DNA of 64,000 nucleotides from Brienomyrus brachyistius (GCF_023856365.1 NC_064540.1:26404474-26468473), one strand, 5' to 3'. Counted from the stretch's first letter, positions 10,885-24,300 are shown. Made by a program: numbers and translations. The notes: a model not told the origin generated them from the letters alone.

Positions 10885-11225
10885 GCACAAGGTGAGCCCC
10901 TCTTTTGCTGACATCCAGCTGGTTTCGGGCAAAGCCACGCCCCTTGGTCTCACATGCGTCGTGGCAATTCTCTTTATGAAACAGCTGAAAAATTGTCGGT
11001 GTGTATTCTAAAGCATGGGGCATGCGCAGAAGTTTCCCTGGATCTCCTGGCCTTATGTCTGCACTGAGTTAGTTGTGAATAATTCTATAAATGACATAGT
11101 TTTCTGGTAAGCCAGACAACTTATGGCTAACCAGTGCAGTTTTCTGCTCTCTGTGTCTTAGTGGTTCTAGAAGAGTTTCATGTTCTCCTGCTTTCATTAG
11201 TCGATAAGTTGCTCTCGTTGTTCTT

Positions 11226-11276
11226 TTTTGTTTGCTTGTTTGTTGGTTGGTTGGTTTGTTTGTTTGTTTGTTTGTT
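11226..11276. repeat. (TTTG)n/(TTGG)n microsatellite
   Basis: Imperfect tetranucleotide tract in the probable kcnd3 3' UTR. Confidence 0.9.
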
Positions 11277-12755
11277 TCAGTGGCAGCTTTTTGTGCACGT
11301 TGGTCCCTGTGTCTCCCCGGAGCGTTGTCACGGCAACATTGGATTCTGAAGTTCCAAGCATTTTGCAATACTAGTCGCCCACAGAAATCACACCCGTGCT
11401 GCAACAGTGCAGCCACAGGGCTCGTGAATATGAGTGCAGCTTCCTTACTTATTTCCATCTCTTTATTTCCCTCCTGAGGAACGTGTTCATCATTTTTGGG
11501 TTACAAAGGCCTTGTGCAGTGATCTTATTTGCAGCATTTCACACTTAATCTCCCCGTAGCAGTGTGGGCACCTGTGTTAGCATGTGGTTCTAAAAATGCA
11601 CATATTCAAAGGTGAGTTAAGCAAAACCCATTTCTGCAGCTATTCCCAGGCTAATAAACCTGCTGTTTGTGGATTTTTTATGTACTGCAGTTTAATGATT
11701 GAACAGATCAAAATGTTTTTTTTTCCACAAAAGGAGGATTTTTTAAATTTACCTGTCAAATAACTGGCGATATAACTTTTGCACACATGTATCACACAAT
11801 GACTTTACGTTTAAGCCACTGCGTTAAATATAGTACGAAAGCTATTGTAGTCATTAGGTGCCTAAAGAGATATTTATTTTGTATTAATATGAATTATATT
11901 TATGAATATATTTTTAAGCAAATAAATTCTTATAGTTAGATCAATTTATATCAAAATCTAGATAACTGGTAACACTGACTATAGCCTGTAATACAAGACA
12001 AAGTAGCTGACTTTCTGGGTACCATTCCTGCCTCTGCAATACTCCTACGAGTACTCCTACTCCTACTGTAATGGAGTACTTTATATTAACATATTTTAGA
12101 ATGTAGCAACAGTATTATCAAAGGCCAGCCTTTGTCACACACCATTGACTAACAGCTTCAAAATGGGATAACAAATAATCTTCTGTATTGTATTTTAGGG
12201 ATAATTTAACCTAAGGTGTGTCAATTTTTCACTTTTAATTGCACATCAAGGGAGGTATTTATTATAGCCAATGGCATATGAAGCACGTTTGTATGCAGTG
12301 AAATGTTTTCACGTAATATACTGCAACATGATCTATTAGCTTCTTGATTGACCAGACAACAGTACAAGCATCTCGCGCTCAGACCAGTGTGTGGCGTCGT
12401 CTTTACAGTTGACTGGCTGATTTTAACCTTGAAGGGGTAATTATAGGAAGAGTGTAGGCCTATCAGTCATATTAATTTGTCCTCCAGCCTATTCTGCATT
12501 TATCTCCGCCACTTGTGTGAAAGACTTGCACATGGGGATTTTGTGGATTTTTTTTTTACTGCACAGGGCCTTTCTGATGTTGTGGCATTCAAACTGTGTT
12601 GACTGAACGTTCAATTCACATTAATGGTCCTCAGTGGAAGAACAGATGAATGCATACAAAGTAGCTAGCAAAGGATACCTAGGAATAAAGGTACTTCACC
12701 TGAACTGCTTCAGTAAAATATCCATCTGTGTATCTGTGTAAAAGGGGAAAAGGGT

Positions 12756-12757
<2 letters not shown>

Positions 12758-12821
<64 letters not shown>
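12758..12821. repeat. (ATT)n microsatellite
   Basis: About 21 uninterrupted ATT trinucleotides downstream of kcnd3. Confidence 0.97.
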
Positions 12822-14050
12822 GCAACCTTTAACCTTGGAGAAAATTTAGCATTTAGTTGAAAGCGATTTTAGGTGAAACATATAAAGAATGATTCCATCA
12901 CCATGGAATTTGCAGTTGTGGAAGTATTTTCTTTTTTTTTTTTTGTTGGGTGTCACCAGCATGTAGTAATTAAGTACTTTAATGGTCTATTGGCCCCTGT
13001 TGAAACCCTTTATAATCATAAGGCCAAAGATCATTGCAGCATCTGAAGCAGGGAAAAGAGAGGAGGCATCTGAACCTGAGGGCTGATCCTGGACCAGAAC
13101 AGAACAAATGGGAACTTAACAAGAAGGTATGAATAAGGGCAGCAGTATCTTTGCCGTTGTTTATGGGTAAAATTCTACAAGCAAGAAAGGACTCACATAA
13201 CATGGTTTAGGGGGAATCATTCCTAGTCCTCAGTCAGATGTTCTTCTCTCTCAGCAGATATCATGTAATGCATTAAGAGTGATCCTTTTTGATGTGCAAT
13301 CATTTAGAAAACCTGGGGTAGGTTAATGGTTTTCACACCCACAGGAACAGCTCCACGATCAGCTGACAGCCGTGTTCCTTGTGCCGTACTGCCGCAGCTC
13401 CTTCTTCATGGAAAGCAGGAAGAGGGTCACGTTCCAGCTACATGATCCCTGGAGCAGAGAAATCCCAGGAAGGGGTGACATTGATGAGTGTTTTCAATCA
13501 CCCAGCGCACACATGCAGGATAAACGGCAGCTCCAACTTTTATTTATTTTTTTATCTGTTCCAGAACTGAGCCTGGAACTGTCCATCTCACAGGCATGAG
13601 GTCATTTCTGAAGGTGTGAGATGGACACTGAGCTTTAGCCTCATAACTGAGCAGCGCATGGTACTGGGCAGGTACTGGGATCATCATATCAGATGAGGTG
13701 GTTATGGTGAACAAATGATCATTCTTATAAAATGTATTTTGTTTGTGTTTTTCAAAGAGAAAAAAAAATGAATGTGTTAGTTGATTTTATTTATTTTTCT
13801 GTTTACTTTGGGAACCTCTCTAACTGCTGTGTGTATTCTGTTAGATGTTGTACATCATTTTTGACTTTGTCTTGTGTCATGCCGACAGTGAAGCGCCTGA
13901 TAAAGATCTTTGTCTGCCACAAATACAAACCTGTGGGGTTTATTCTTCCAATGACATTGACTCTGTTTCTTTCCTGTCCTCTGTTGCAATGAAAGGTAAT
14001 TAACAGAATTCCATCCTCGGACCTATGAACTTGTTAAAAGTATTAATGGT
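12822..14050. other. Unassigned DNA downstream of kcnd3
   Basis: No gene recognised. A GC-richer block at about 13343-13480 follows a good acceptor-like sequence (ttttcacacccacag) and stays open on the + strand to 13599. Its translation matches no family I know. The rest is AT-rich. Confidence 0.5.
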
Positions 14051-15422
14051 GCCCTCCAGAATTACTGGCATGCTTGATAACAATGACACAAAAAAAAGAT
14101 TATGAACTGTCGGCATCACCAGGGTCAGAGTAGTGAGGCTTCAGCCCCGAATGTTGTAAGCAAAGCCTCAAATCTAACTGATTAGCGTACTTTAAAATCT
14201 TGAGCTCTGACTCATTGACAGGTTTCTATGCCCTGGATCTCCCCTTGCCCTAGGACTGCCCGTCTATGAACAAAACATTCATATTATTCATTGACTTTAG
14301 CTTACACTCAAATTATGAGAGAAAGCTAATGTTTCACTGAGGTAAATTTATTCAAAGAAACCCTTTTTTCTTAAAACATGCATGTTACATTTATACTCAA
14401 GAATTTTCATGGGGGAAAAATTCTATTTACATTAGTATTCCAGCATTTACAAGCATATACGCATTTTCAGGCACTCAAGTGGCGAAGCATCATTCGCTGT
14501 TCCACTTGGGTTAAAAAAAAGGAAGATGAGAAACACAAAGGCCAAACCCCTTTAATCAATTGTGAACATTGGTTTAGACCAGGGAATGCAATAATGAAAT
14601 GAGACAAAAGGTTGACCTACATAAACCAAACAATGGTTATAAAAAATAACCGCATGCTTGTAAATCCCATTTCCCCTATTAGAGCAATAATTAAGAAGTC
14701 TGACACATCCGGATCTGTAAGGGATCTGCCTGGAAGAGGAAGCACAATCAGGAGTGTGAACTGAGCAAAATCTTCTTCAAGCACTACAGCTGTAAAATGG
14801 CAGCAACTGAATGTGTCCTGGAGTTAGCAACCCTCCAGAAGTACAATAAGATGTCAACAAACTATCTGCTAGGCTTTCCTGAGGAGACCCTCTGCTGATG
14901 TCACACCACAAAACCACAAGTGGTGGGATTTACAGGAGTTTTAACTGGAAGTGGTTCTGATAAACCAAAAACAAGCACTAGGGGTGTTTTTAGCATAACT
15001 TAAGTCAAGGCCATCCCAGTCCCCTGATTTAGGTCAAATCCACTGCAAACGTGTGGAGTGAGCTGAAGTGGAGCGTTCACAAGCAGAGCCCAGGGATTTG
15101 GAGAGATTTTGTGAGGAGGAATGTGCCGGATGCCTTTAGATGTGCTTTGTCCACCCCCCATCCAGCATCATAAGCGACGACTCAGTGGAGAAATCATGGC
15201 AAAGGGAGTGAGTTTGCACATAATACTAAATGCAGGGCTGCCAATAATCATGACATGTATTTTAAGGAATTGTAAAGAATTTTTTTTGTGAAGATGTATT
15301 CTCTTTGAATCAGTTAGATTTCTCTTATAATTAAAATGCCACATCAAGCTAGTGAACAATAAAAGCATTTTTCATTGTTGTTTCTGGTCATTTCTCCGAA
15401 AAGTGCCAGTAATTCTGGAGGT
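14051..15422 (+). mobile_element. Decayed Tc1/mariner element
   Basis: The left end reads ccctccagaattactggca and the right end tgccagtaattctggagg, an inverted pair about 1.37 kb apart, the normal Tc1 length. Between them the + strand keeps broken transposase remnants. A QSPDL block near 15020 is followed by remnants of the helix after the catalytic Glu and a RFCEEE-like stretch near 15100, as in the Tc1 DDE domain C-terminus. There is no intact reading frame, so it is an old inactive copy. The family name is inferred from the ends and these remnants. Confidence 0.75.
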
Positions 15423-15541
15423 CAGGGAATGCCGTTGGGTTGCTTTTGTGCTGATCCGTTTTTGGTCATTTCTCCAAAAGGTGCCAGTAATTCTGGAGGT
15501 CGGGGAATGCCGTTGGGTTGCTTTTGTGCTGGTCCAAAGGA
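15386..15541 (+). repeat. Tandem duplication, 78-bp unit x2, at the Tc1 right end
   Basis: 'ggtcatttctcc' starts at 15386 and again at 15464. The two 78-bp units differ at only a few positions and both contain the Tc1 terminal sequence 'ccagtaattctggagg'. The unit includes the element end plus about 40 bp of adjoining DNA. Confidence 0.92.
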
Positions 15542-18207
15542 CTGTCTTTCCCGGAGGTTAGTCCCAAAGAGTGCAAAGGAGATCAACTTCTGGCTATTGC
15601 ATCTATTGAGGGACTCCTGCATAGAATTCATTACAAATTCACCATCATTTCATGCAACAATATCCCCTGATAGAGAGAAGCAAGCTCTACTATCAATGCA
15701 TCATGAACTCAGGAAACAAAGCAGTTTCATTCACTTCTAGTCTCCAATAATTTTCTACAGGTGTCATGTAAGCAGAGGGCAGAGCCCCCACATGCAGCAT
15801 GCTTGTTGTAAGACACTTGAATTTGAAGTCAAAATAAAACATAAATAATATTATGAAAATGGCTATAATTTCAAATGTGATAATCACAGTACAGCCAAAA
15901 GGTTTATCCTTTTTAATTAACAACTGATTATCGTGTTGAACCAGTTTCAACAGATATCTGTTTATCATGACAAATATTGTCATGGTGTTCAGAATTACAT
16001 TACCACAGTGTTAGCTGAACAGGATGCTGCCATAGTTTCAGATCTTTATAAGATGGTCATTCCTTTTCCCCAAGTCAAACTCCGTCCCACGCCTGACGTC
16101 CATAACAGGGATGATGGCAAACACTGCTACTCCTAATCCTTCTGATGAAATGCTAGGGAATTAGCAGATTTTTAGTGGCATTAAAACCACAGCTTTTTCC
16201 CTCTAATGCTGAATATCACCTCTGACCCTTAATGAAAAAAAAATAATAAAACGATTTAATAGTTGAAATTAATGAAACTGGGTGATCCATTTTCCTTTTT
16301 CGCCTAACTAAATATACGCATTTTCCTGAATTGCAACTGAAGGGTCATTAAAGGTTGAAGTTTTAATTAGGTAACCGCACCCTTTTGTCCATGTAATCTG
16401 TGCAATATCAATACAATGGCACAGTACATCTATTTTTAGATTAAACGAGGTAATGTAAATCGAATAATACTCACATGCGGGAATAAGCTTTATTAATTCT
16501 CTGCAGTCAGTAAATTGATAAACAACCATTATTACTTATCAAGGCGCAGCTGGTAGAAATGATCTTTTGTGTTTCCTAATTGTTTGAATGCGTGTATGCA
16601 TGGCAATACAGTGTCAGGCCACTTAATGCATTTTACTAAATGAAAATCGGGTCCCAGGCTTCATTGTTCAAGATTCATGTGACTTTTTTCATTTCAGAAT
16701 AGGTAGTAGCTTGGTCTAAACTCACACAGAGCAGACGTGGAGGTGTGCAGCTGCAGTACTACCGACTGAGGCACTGCGCAGCCAAAAACAGTACATCTAT
16801 CCATCCATTTTCTATGCCCACTTGTCCATGCCTTCAGTCAATTCAGCAGTGTGCACACCACCTTTGCAGACAATTTCCCAAATACTACCACTAGGTGGTA
16901 GCAAAAGCTTGGGTCTACATTATTTGATCACTTACTGTATATTGGGGTGGCCAATATAATCACAAAGGGCGGAATGCAGGAATTTGGGATAACCTTTAGG
17001 TCAGACGATCAAACCCAGGTGTGAGGACCCTTCAGCCAATCAGTCATATAATCAGTAATATAATTAGGGGGTCGCAAAGAAAATCCTCATAGACAGCAAC
17101 CCTTTCTGGATAAGATTGGTCACCCTGACTTATAGTACAGTATAGTATACCTATATGTATGCATACAATTTGTAGTTAAATTAAGTTTTTTTGCCAACAA
17201 TTAGATAGATGTTGTCATTCCAAAAGGTTCATGTGGCATTAAAAATATTCTTTATGAGATAAGTTGTTCCATAGGACAAGCAGGTTTTGAAATAAATGGA
17301 TAGTGGGATGGATTTTTTGTAGTTTAAACACTAGGCCAGCCTTGAAAAGGCAGTCACTGCATTATCTAGGCCTACACCATCAGTTCTAACACAGCTGGTA
17401 AATAGCCTGACACCTTGATGCAACTTTTCAAGAATTAATTAAACCCCTCCAATGCTGTAGGTCTCTAATGTGCTATATTACTTTATTTTGGGAAGTCATT
17501 GCATGCTTGAATTCATACGAACAGAATTATGGATTCAGAAGAAACTATCCCTGTCGTGATCAGTCCAATTGAAGTTGCTCTAGTTGCTCTAGAGAATAGG
17601 ACTATTGTTGTTTAATCTGGTAAAAAAAAAAAAAAAAACTGGAAAAAGGAAATTCACAGCATAATGCTAATAGTTAACCATAACACCTGGCACAAAATAG
17701 GCAATTCTATAAAAATTTCATATGTGCATTACATCATTATGGAATTAAACCAGAGGAAAATTATACCAAAATTGTTCAAAATGACAGAACTAATTAGGTA
17801 CGTTTTTTCATGTGGTATATTTTCATTATGTTTTCCTTCTTAATTTATGCTATAAACTGCTTGCACTAGGTTTTTTGGATAGGAGACCAAGATTCGAACC
17901 CAGGGTGGATGAAAAAACACAGGATACCATTCACAGGAAGAGCCTGACACCCAACAATTGACCAGCATATTCACTATTGTGTTTCCACAACAAAACAACC
18001 CACGCAATGCGAGGAGGTCCTATTTCCTGAAACTATGTGTGGCATAATAGCTACAAAATAGCTGAAATAGAATGGCAGTAATATTATATAGAAACACATA
18101 CACATGCCTTGAGTTTCAAACTTTGTGACTATCAAATTTAACAAGATGTTGCTTTTATGAAACCAGGGTTATAGGTTCAGATCTCAGCTGTGCGTTTGGA
18201 GTTTGCA
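15542..18207. other. Intergenic DNA between kcnd3 and inka2
   Basis: No gene recognised. An AT-rich block at 16140-16560 carries many homeodomain-like TAAT cores and looks like a possible conserved non-coding element. Short repeat tails occur at about 16795-16860 (ccatccattttc) and about 17880-17960 (B-box-like motif on the minus strand), with a poly-A run at 17622-17638. Confidence 0.5.
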
Positions 18208-18365
18208 AAGGTGGATAGTTCAGGCCCAGAAAGTAAAAATCCAGACCAAGATTTTGTTTCAACCAACCAGCTGAATACTCTGTGTCTGTGACTCTTTATA
18301 CTCAACTGATTGGTTGAAACAAAATCTTGGTCTGGATTTTTTACTTTCTGGACCCACTTTCTAAT
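18208..18365. mobile_element. Foldback MITE, intact copy
   Basis: A nearly perfect palindrome. The left arm (about 18223-18270, cagaaagtaaaaatccagac... aaccaaccag) is the inverse of the right arm (about 18305-18352), around a 34-bp loop containing 'tgtgtctgtgactcttta'. It has no coding capacity. The same family occurs at 27057-28087, split there by a hAT insertion. Confidence 0.85.
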
Positions 18366-20411
18366 CCAACTCTGGGAATTTAGATGTACTGAACTACTAG
18401 TATCTGCATGAGTGTCCTCCCATAGTCCAAAGATATGCATTTAGGTGTATTGCTGTCACTAAATTGCTTGTTTTATATGGGCGAATCCCTGTGATCCCAT
18501 CGAGGTTGTTGCCTGTTCTGAGTCTGCTGGGCTTCTTATTCACGTTGACCTACACAGGGTAAGCTGTTATGGAGAGTTGTGCGTTGCTGTCTTCATTTCT
18601 AGTTTTTTCCTCCATGTCTCCTCTTGTAGGTGTGCAGGGTATGAAGAAGTGCCTGAAAGGAGCAACGCAGGCACTCTGGTTTATGATTTGCCTGGTTAGG
18701 AATGACAAGGGAGCATGTAGCCCCCCAGGGATTCACTTCCATTTTGTCAAACTGGAGTAGCAGTAAGTCTATTGATGGTGTTACCAGTCAATGGCTGTTT
18801 ACAGCTGCAAATGTACCATATGAGATCAGAAGAGGGACTCCCTCCTGGGAACGCTGGAAAATGTTGAGGCAGCACTGCAGCGGTCGCAGGAACAACTAGC
18901 TTCCCGTCACAAAGTGAACTAGAGGTATTCCATCCAGGTCACCCTGCAGAGGTCTTGAGCGCAGGTGCTTCCCGCTCTGCTGGAGGGTTGTAAGTACTGA
19001 GTACTGTGTTCCTCAGAGACGGACTTTTTTAACAGGAAGTTCCTATTTGGACACAGGAAGTTCATACTGCTGGTCAGCAATACAGTCACATGCAGGAAGC
19101 AAAATTAATATCAGTATACGGACAAACTACTGTTGCAGTACAATAGTGCTTAGACCTTACATCAACACTAGACCATTTTCTGATGTTATTGTACAAATTT
19201 TATGCAATCCTTTCTTTACTACACAAATTATGAAATTATGCACTTAAAAAGTGAATAAAAACATTTTTATTGTTCAGACATGAAGATCTGTCAGTTTGTT
19301 GTTTTTTTCTGGCTGAAAGTAAACAAGTATCACGCTCAAAGACAATGGAGGCCCAAAGGATGTCCTGATCATCAGGAATCCAGCGAATACATCTAACATG
19401 TACAGGCGACAGTGAATTGCTGGTTTCTCAAACCCAAGGCCAATGCACTGTGCTGGTCAAAAATGTGCTATTTGCCTCACTTGTATGTCACTTTGGAGAA
19501 AAGTGTCTGCTAAACATGTAAACATAAGTAAAAACACACCCTCTGTGTATTCGGTAAGCAATAGGCCATAGCCATACTACATAAACTTACACAATATCAC
19601 TATTATTTCCTGAACTGTACTGTTTTTTATGTAACATTGATTTGATTCAGGGGATTTTCTTTTTATTGAAAAACTTCTTTTTTTTTTTTGAAGGAAGACT
19701 GGCATGGAGGCTGAAATACTCGGGCTAGACTTCAGTACTCGGGGATATAGCCCCAAGTGATCGGACCTAATGACTTCCATGGTTTAATTTAAGTAAAAAT
19801 CCACAAAGTGTATAATAATAAATGGTAAATGTCACACTTTTCTCTGAGCGTGATTAATTGGTCGCAATTCCGAACCATTGTACTTAGCAGCAGTACCAGC
19901 AGACGTAGTACTATCTGAGTCCGGTGGGGGGCAGGAAAACCATGTTTACATTTCTTTAGCGCTCTGTTTAAATTCATTTCTGTAATACCAAAGCGGACTC
20001 GCTAAGCAAGCGCAATACAATTCAGATGGCGAACGACAATCGTAAAAACATGATCTTAACAACGTTTTTAAACTGGATATATATTTTACCAAGACGGACA
20101 GAAGTACGATAGAGATTTTTTCAGATGAACGTCTTTGGCGCCAATAATTGCATACTTTGGGGACAAGGAAAAGATAATATTTTCGTTTTTGTTTCTTTGT
20201 CCTGTTTTATTACCTTAAAATCCGCTTTATTAGAACAACACATGCCAGTTTTTAAGGACACGTGTTTTTCTTTTTAAAGTTTTCTTTGAGGATCCGAAGT
20301 AGCGGTGATACACTTGTGAATGGGGCTGGGAAGCTTATCATTTGCTGTAAAGGATTATATCACTATATAAATGCAATGGAACCTCATTTTTCAAAATCCG
20401 ACTTTAAAAAT
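18366..20411. other. Intergenic DNA and probable inka2 5' region
   Basis: No other gene is seen. The last few hundred bases before the inka2 start should hold its upstream promoter and 5' UTR, but no clear TATA or CpG-rich core is visible. Confidence 0.45.
19481..19525 (+). repeat. Conserved 3' tail of a fish SINE
   Basis: The segment 'gtcactttggagaaaagtg' followed by 'tctgctaaa' matches the widely shared 3' domain of several fish SINEs. Only the tail is recognisable. Confidence 0.65.
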
Positions 20412-20447
20412 ATGGATATTTGCTTGAAACGCCTGAAGCAGGAGCTG
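20412..20447 (+). CDS. inka2: inka2 first coding exon (12 codons)
   Basis: ATG at 20412 opens MDICLKRLKQEL, and the exon ends at the consensus donor gtacgt (20448). The human INKA2 protein starts MDCYLRRLKQELMSMKE, so this short exon is clearly its counterpart. It joins in phase 0 to VSMKEAGDG at 32297, and the split falls exactly at the homologous position. The frame is also open upstream (to about 20262), but homology fixes the start at 20412. The Leu-rich start probably contributes to a short N-terminal helix. See the entry at 32297 for function. Confidence 0.88.
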
Positions 20448-21312
20448 GTACGTATGTCTTTTACGAACTTGTGCAAAATGCATGTCAAATTATTATTTCC
20501 GTATGTGTCGCCACGGATAAAGCTGCTAAACTGAAACCCGTTTTGAAACACTGTCCATATTTTCGGAACTTGATTACCGAATTCAGAACCTGAAAGATAA
20601 ATGAAAAAAATCAGTTTTTAGCCTAATAATAAATTTCAAAGAGCGTGACTTGCTTTTCTTTAAGTAGGCCATTTGAAACTTGTACAGGAGCAGTGTTTGC
20701 AAATGTGGAATGAGACTTTAATTATCCAGTAATCGGTTAAAAATCTTCGGTGTAAAACCCTTACCTATAACGTGGACTCATAATGCATTTATGAAATCAA
20801 TATCTTCTCTGTTTCAATAAAGAGTAGTTCTTTTATCGTAAATGAAAATACGACTATTCATGTCAGACTTGATGACCATCATTAAACATTATCATCTTGA
20901 TAATAAATGATAAATTAACGAGCACATGTTCAAGCGGGACTTGAAACGCATCCAGCATGTTTATATGGTAAAACTAATTCAAAACAATACCCCCCATACA
21001 CATCCCCTCCTGCATTCCATTGGTTTTATTAGACAGATGTTCATCTGCGCTTTTTTTCGCAGAAATACGTGGTACTTCATAAGTTCATTCACATGCCTTA
21101 ATACTGTAAGTATACTTCAGTTGTTCAGTTCAAGTGTTTCAGTAAAGTTTAAAAAACTTTCGTTCTTTATTTACTCGTTTCCCAGAGAACTTCCACCTTT
21201 ATTTTAATCCGTTTTCACATATCTTTTAGGAAGAGGAGAATTTGAATGTTTTCGGTATGATGGCTAACTGCAAAAATATTCCAGCACATGCAGTCTGATT
21301 TAATGCATTACG

Positions 21313-21345
<33 letters not shown>

Positions 21346-21361
21346 AATAATAATAATAATA
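21313..21361. repeat. (TTA)n/(AAT)n inverted microsatellite
   Basis: About ten TTA units switch to about six AAT units at 21343, forming a self-complementary hairpin. Confidence 0.95.
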
Positions 21362-24300
21362 CATTTTATTTGTACTACACTTTACATTTGTACCAAATCT
21401 TAAAATGCTACAAAATAAAAACATCATAGTAAAGACAACATGAAACGCCTTTAAAAATACGGCACCCTGCAAAGTTTAAAGGCGATATCCCATCAAAAAG
21501 CTTATTCATTTTATTGTTCACTATAAAATGTTTACTATGTCCAAGTGAATTATTCTGCATGAAAATATCCATATCAATGAAAATTTACTTAAACAATAAT
21601 CTCACCGAAAAACACATCTGTTCCAGTAAGTATTGGAAGGAGGTTTGAGAATAAAGTTAAAATAATAATAGTAATATCTTATTTAACCGTAAATGTCCAA
21701 ACAACATGTTCACCCTTTAAATTAACATTTACGTGTCCCATGACTGCAATTGACTTCTTTCCACGAACCTACGTTTATACATGACATGCATTTTTTATTT
21801 GTTTCTTTGTTTCTTTATGATTTTTATACATTAAGCTTGTATTAAGTGGGAGAAAATTCCTGAGTGACGGGAGCCCAAAAATCTGGAACATAACTGTATC
21901 GGTCTGGGTTGGCGCCCTATACGACACGCTGTTATGGGACCCAAATTCTTGAGCAATGCCTCTTATTGTATGACACTATCGATACCTCTCTGAATACTAA
22001 GAAAACATGCTTAATTAGTTACAAAAATAAAATTGGTCCTGCTTGATATAGGTTCAATAAATATGGCCTGACTGGAATTCCCCTGTGAGTGATTAATTAT
22101 ACTAGATGTTACTTGAGTGCCACATAAAGCCTGCACTAAAAGGGCTCTGTTCTGCTTTTCAAATTATCGCTGCTGTTATTTCATAAAGATCATTCATACT
22201 GCAGTGTACATGAAAACACATCTCCTCAGACTGCAACTTTAACCAGCAAATGAAATGACCTGTCCTGTGTGATTCATTGAGCCCTTTGTCCTCAGCATAG
22301 TACATGGAATACAGTCATGCTCAGCTGTAAAATAACACTCTCGAAGTACAGTCTGACATTGTCCGACGGTCTAAGGTTACTACTCTCGCCCTCTTGGTCA
22401 GGGCAGGTCAGGGCAGAGGAAAGCAAAATGTAACCTGGTTCAAACGTTTAATGCTGTAAAACTAGCTATTTACTGCAGACTATTCTGTTTCAAATGAAAC
22501 CTCTCAGACAAAAAAAATCTAATTGCTTATTTGCATCACTTTTTATGATGCATTTTTATCGTTACCTGTCATTTTTAATGGCTGATGTCATGCTCCCCCT
22601 ACATGAAATTAAATATTTGTCTGTTGGTATAAGGAACTTACACATGTACCAAAAACTATGATCTGGAAAACAGAAAATTAGTAACAATCTAAAATTATAT
22701 ATGATTATTTAAAATTATGCAGCATAAGTTGCTTCCTAAAATCTTCTGCTAGTCAACTGTATCTTAATAAAGACTGTAAGTTGGGGCAGTGTTACTTATG
22801 TATTACTTCCCCAGAAAGAGCTGCACACAGTCTCAGTGACACAACATGAACTTCCAGTGCTTAGTGGTGGGTCTTGCTTAGTAAGATCTTGAATGCCTGT
22901 CTGTTTACATTAGCCAACATGTGGTGGCGTCATTGATGTTAAAAATATGTTGAGTATGCTGGAAAGCTGTCGGTCGAAGTAGGAACAGGGAGGCGAGAAA
23001 ATGTCTTGACAGTTCATCATCCTCAGTTTAATGTAGGAACAGTGTACAGTGTCTTGAAAAAAACTTAATGACTGCAACAGTCGTGTTCAGTTATACTTGT
23101 ATCCAACTATAATGTATAAACTTGGCCTTTCTGCATTGATGGTAAAAGAAGCCATGCTCACTCATACAGTTCTAGGCCTAAATAGTGTGTCCTGTATATG
23201 TGTTCCAAATCTAGAACTAAGAGTTGGCTAAATTTGGGTGTCTGTGATGGTGTAATTTTAGCACTGCATCATTATGAATCCTGTGATGTGACAAGAAGAT
23301 GTTGAATTCTGGGAAGAGTGGGCTGTCATGTTAGGGTGGTCACATGGCAAAAAAGAAACAAACAAAGCCTGATTAAACTGACAGCGAGAGAGAGATCCGA
23401 AGCAGGTGTTCCTTTAAAAAGAGCCCCCCCCCCTCCCCGCCATCCCAGGTGCAATCTGTCGAGGCACCTCACGGGTCGGGAGGAGCTGCCATGCCAGAGA
23501 TGCCACATGTCCCTGTGCCCACACTGGCAAGAGCCGTACCATTCCGCTCGCTGCTGCCAAGGCAGGGACCACGGGAGGCAGCCCAGAACTGGCATGGACA
23601 GATCCCAGGGCGCCCGCAGTCTTACAGTTGTGTCCGTTCATTTTCCACCCGTGGGGTGGCTGAGCTCTCGGCTTGGCCCGGGTAGGTGCTGGAGCGGAGG
23701 ATTTTTATGCCTCTGCTCCACTGGCACCAGATGGAAAGATAACTGGCCCAGTTGCTTTAAAGGTGCAGCATCTTGTCCACCATTATCTTACAATATACAG
23801 TGTTCAAAGAAAGTCTTGGGAAACTGGTTTAATTCTGTAACATTTCTCCACATGTGTTCGGTGCAGACATTTTATTTGTGTCATTTTTTTTGACAGATTC
23901 ATTCATTTCTGTTTTTCCCATTTTGCTATTAATTGCAATTGTAATCATTTGCACACAAAGGGATGCTAAACATAAATGTTTTGTGTTTTATGTTATTGCA
24001 GAGGTGTTACTAATTAAAAAGGACCTAATTAGACTGCTTGTCAATGAGCTTTTTAACTCAGAGCAGCTCTCCTAAAACTAAAATTTGGGTTTAAATTTAT
24101 TACGATTTGAATGATTTACTTAAAATTACTGGTTGTTTCTAATGTGGTTTATAGTTTTTTTCTAAACAAATGAATAAAGTCATTATTTTTGTTATAAATT
24201 TCAAATGTAGACCTTCTGTAAGCACTGTGTTCAACTTATTTGGTTGCAGCCAAGGGCATAAGAGATACTTTGATATTGGGGGGGGGCAGCTTTATCATTT

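Larger units (their letters stand above)
10087..12689 (+). other. kcnd3: kcnd3 3' untranslated region and downstream DNA (end uncertain)
   Basis: Non-coding sequence directly after the kcnd3 stop. Candidate poly(A) signals AATAAA occur at 10879-10884 and 12684-12689; which is used cannot be told from sequence. A (TTTG/TTGG)n tract lies at 11226-11276. Kv4 mRNAs usually have long 3' UTRs, so the UTR may extend through much of this stretch. Confidence 0.55.

Noticed and set aside
23318..23893. 191-codon frame with CxxC-like pattern (CQRCHMSLC)
   Set aside because: No complete zinc-finger spacing, no splice context and overlapping frames on both strands of a GC-rich patch; most likely chance.
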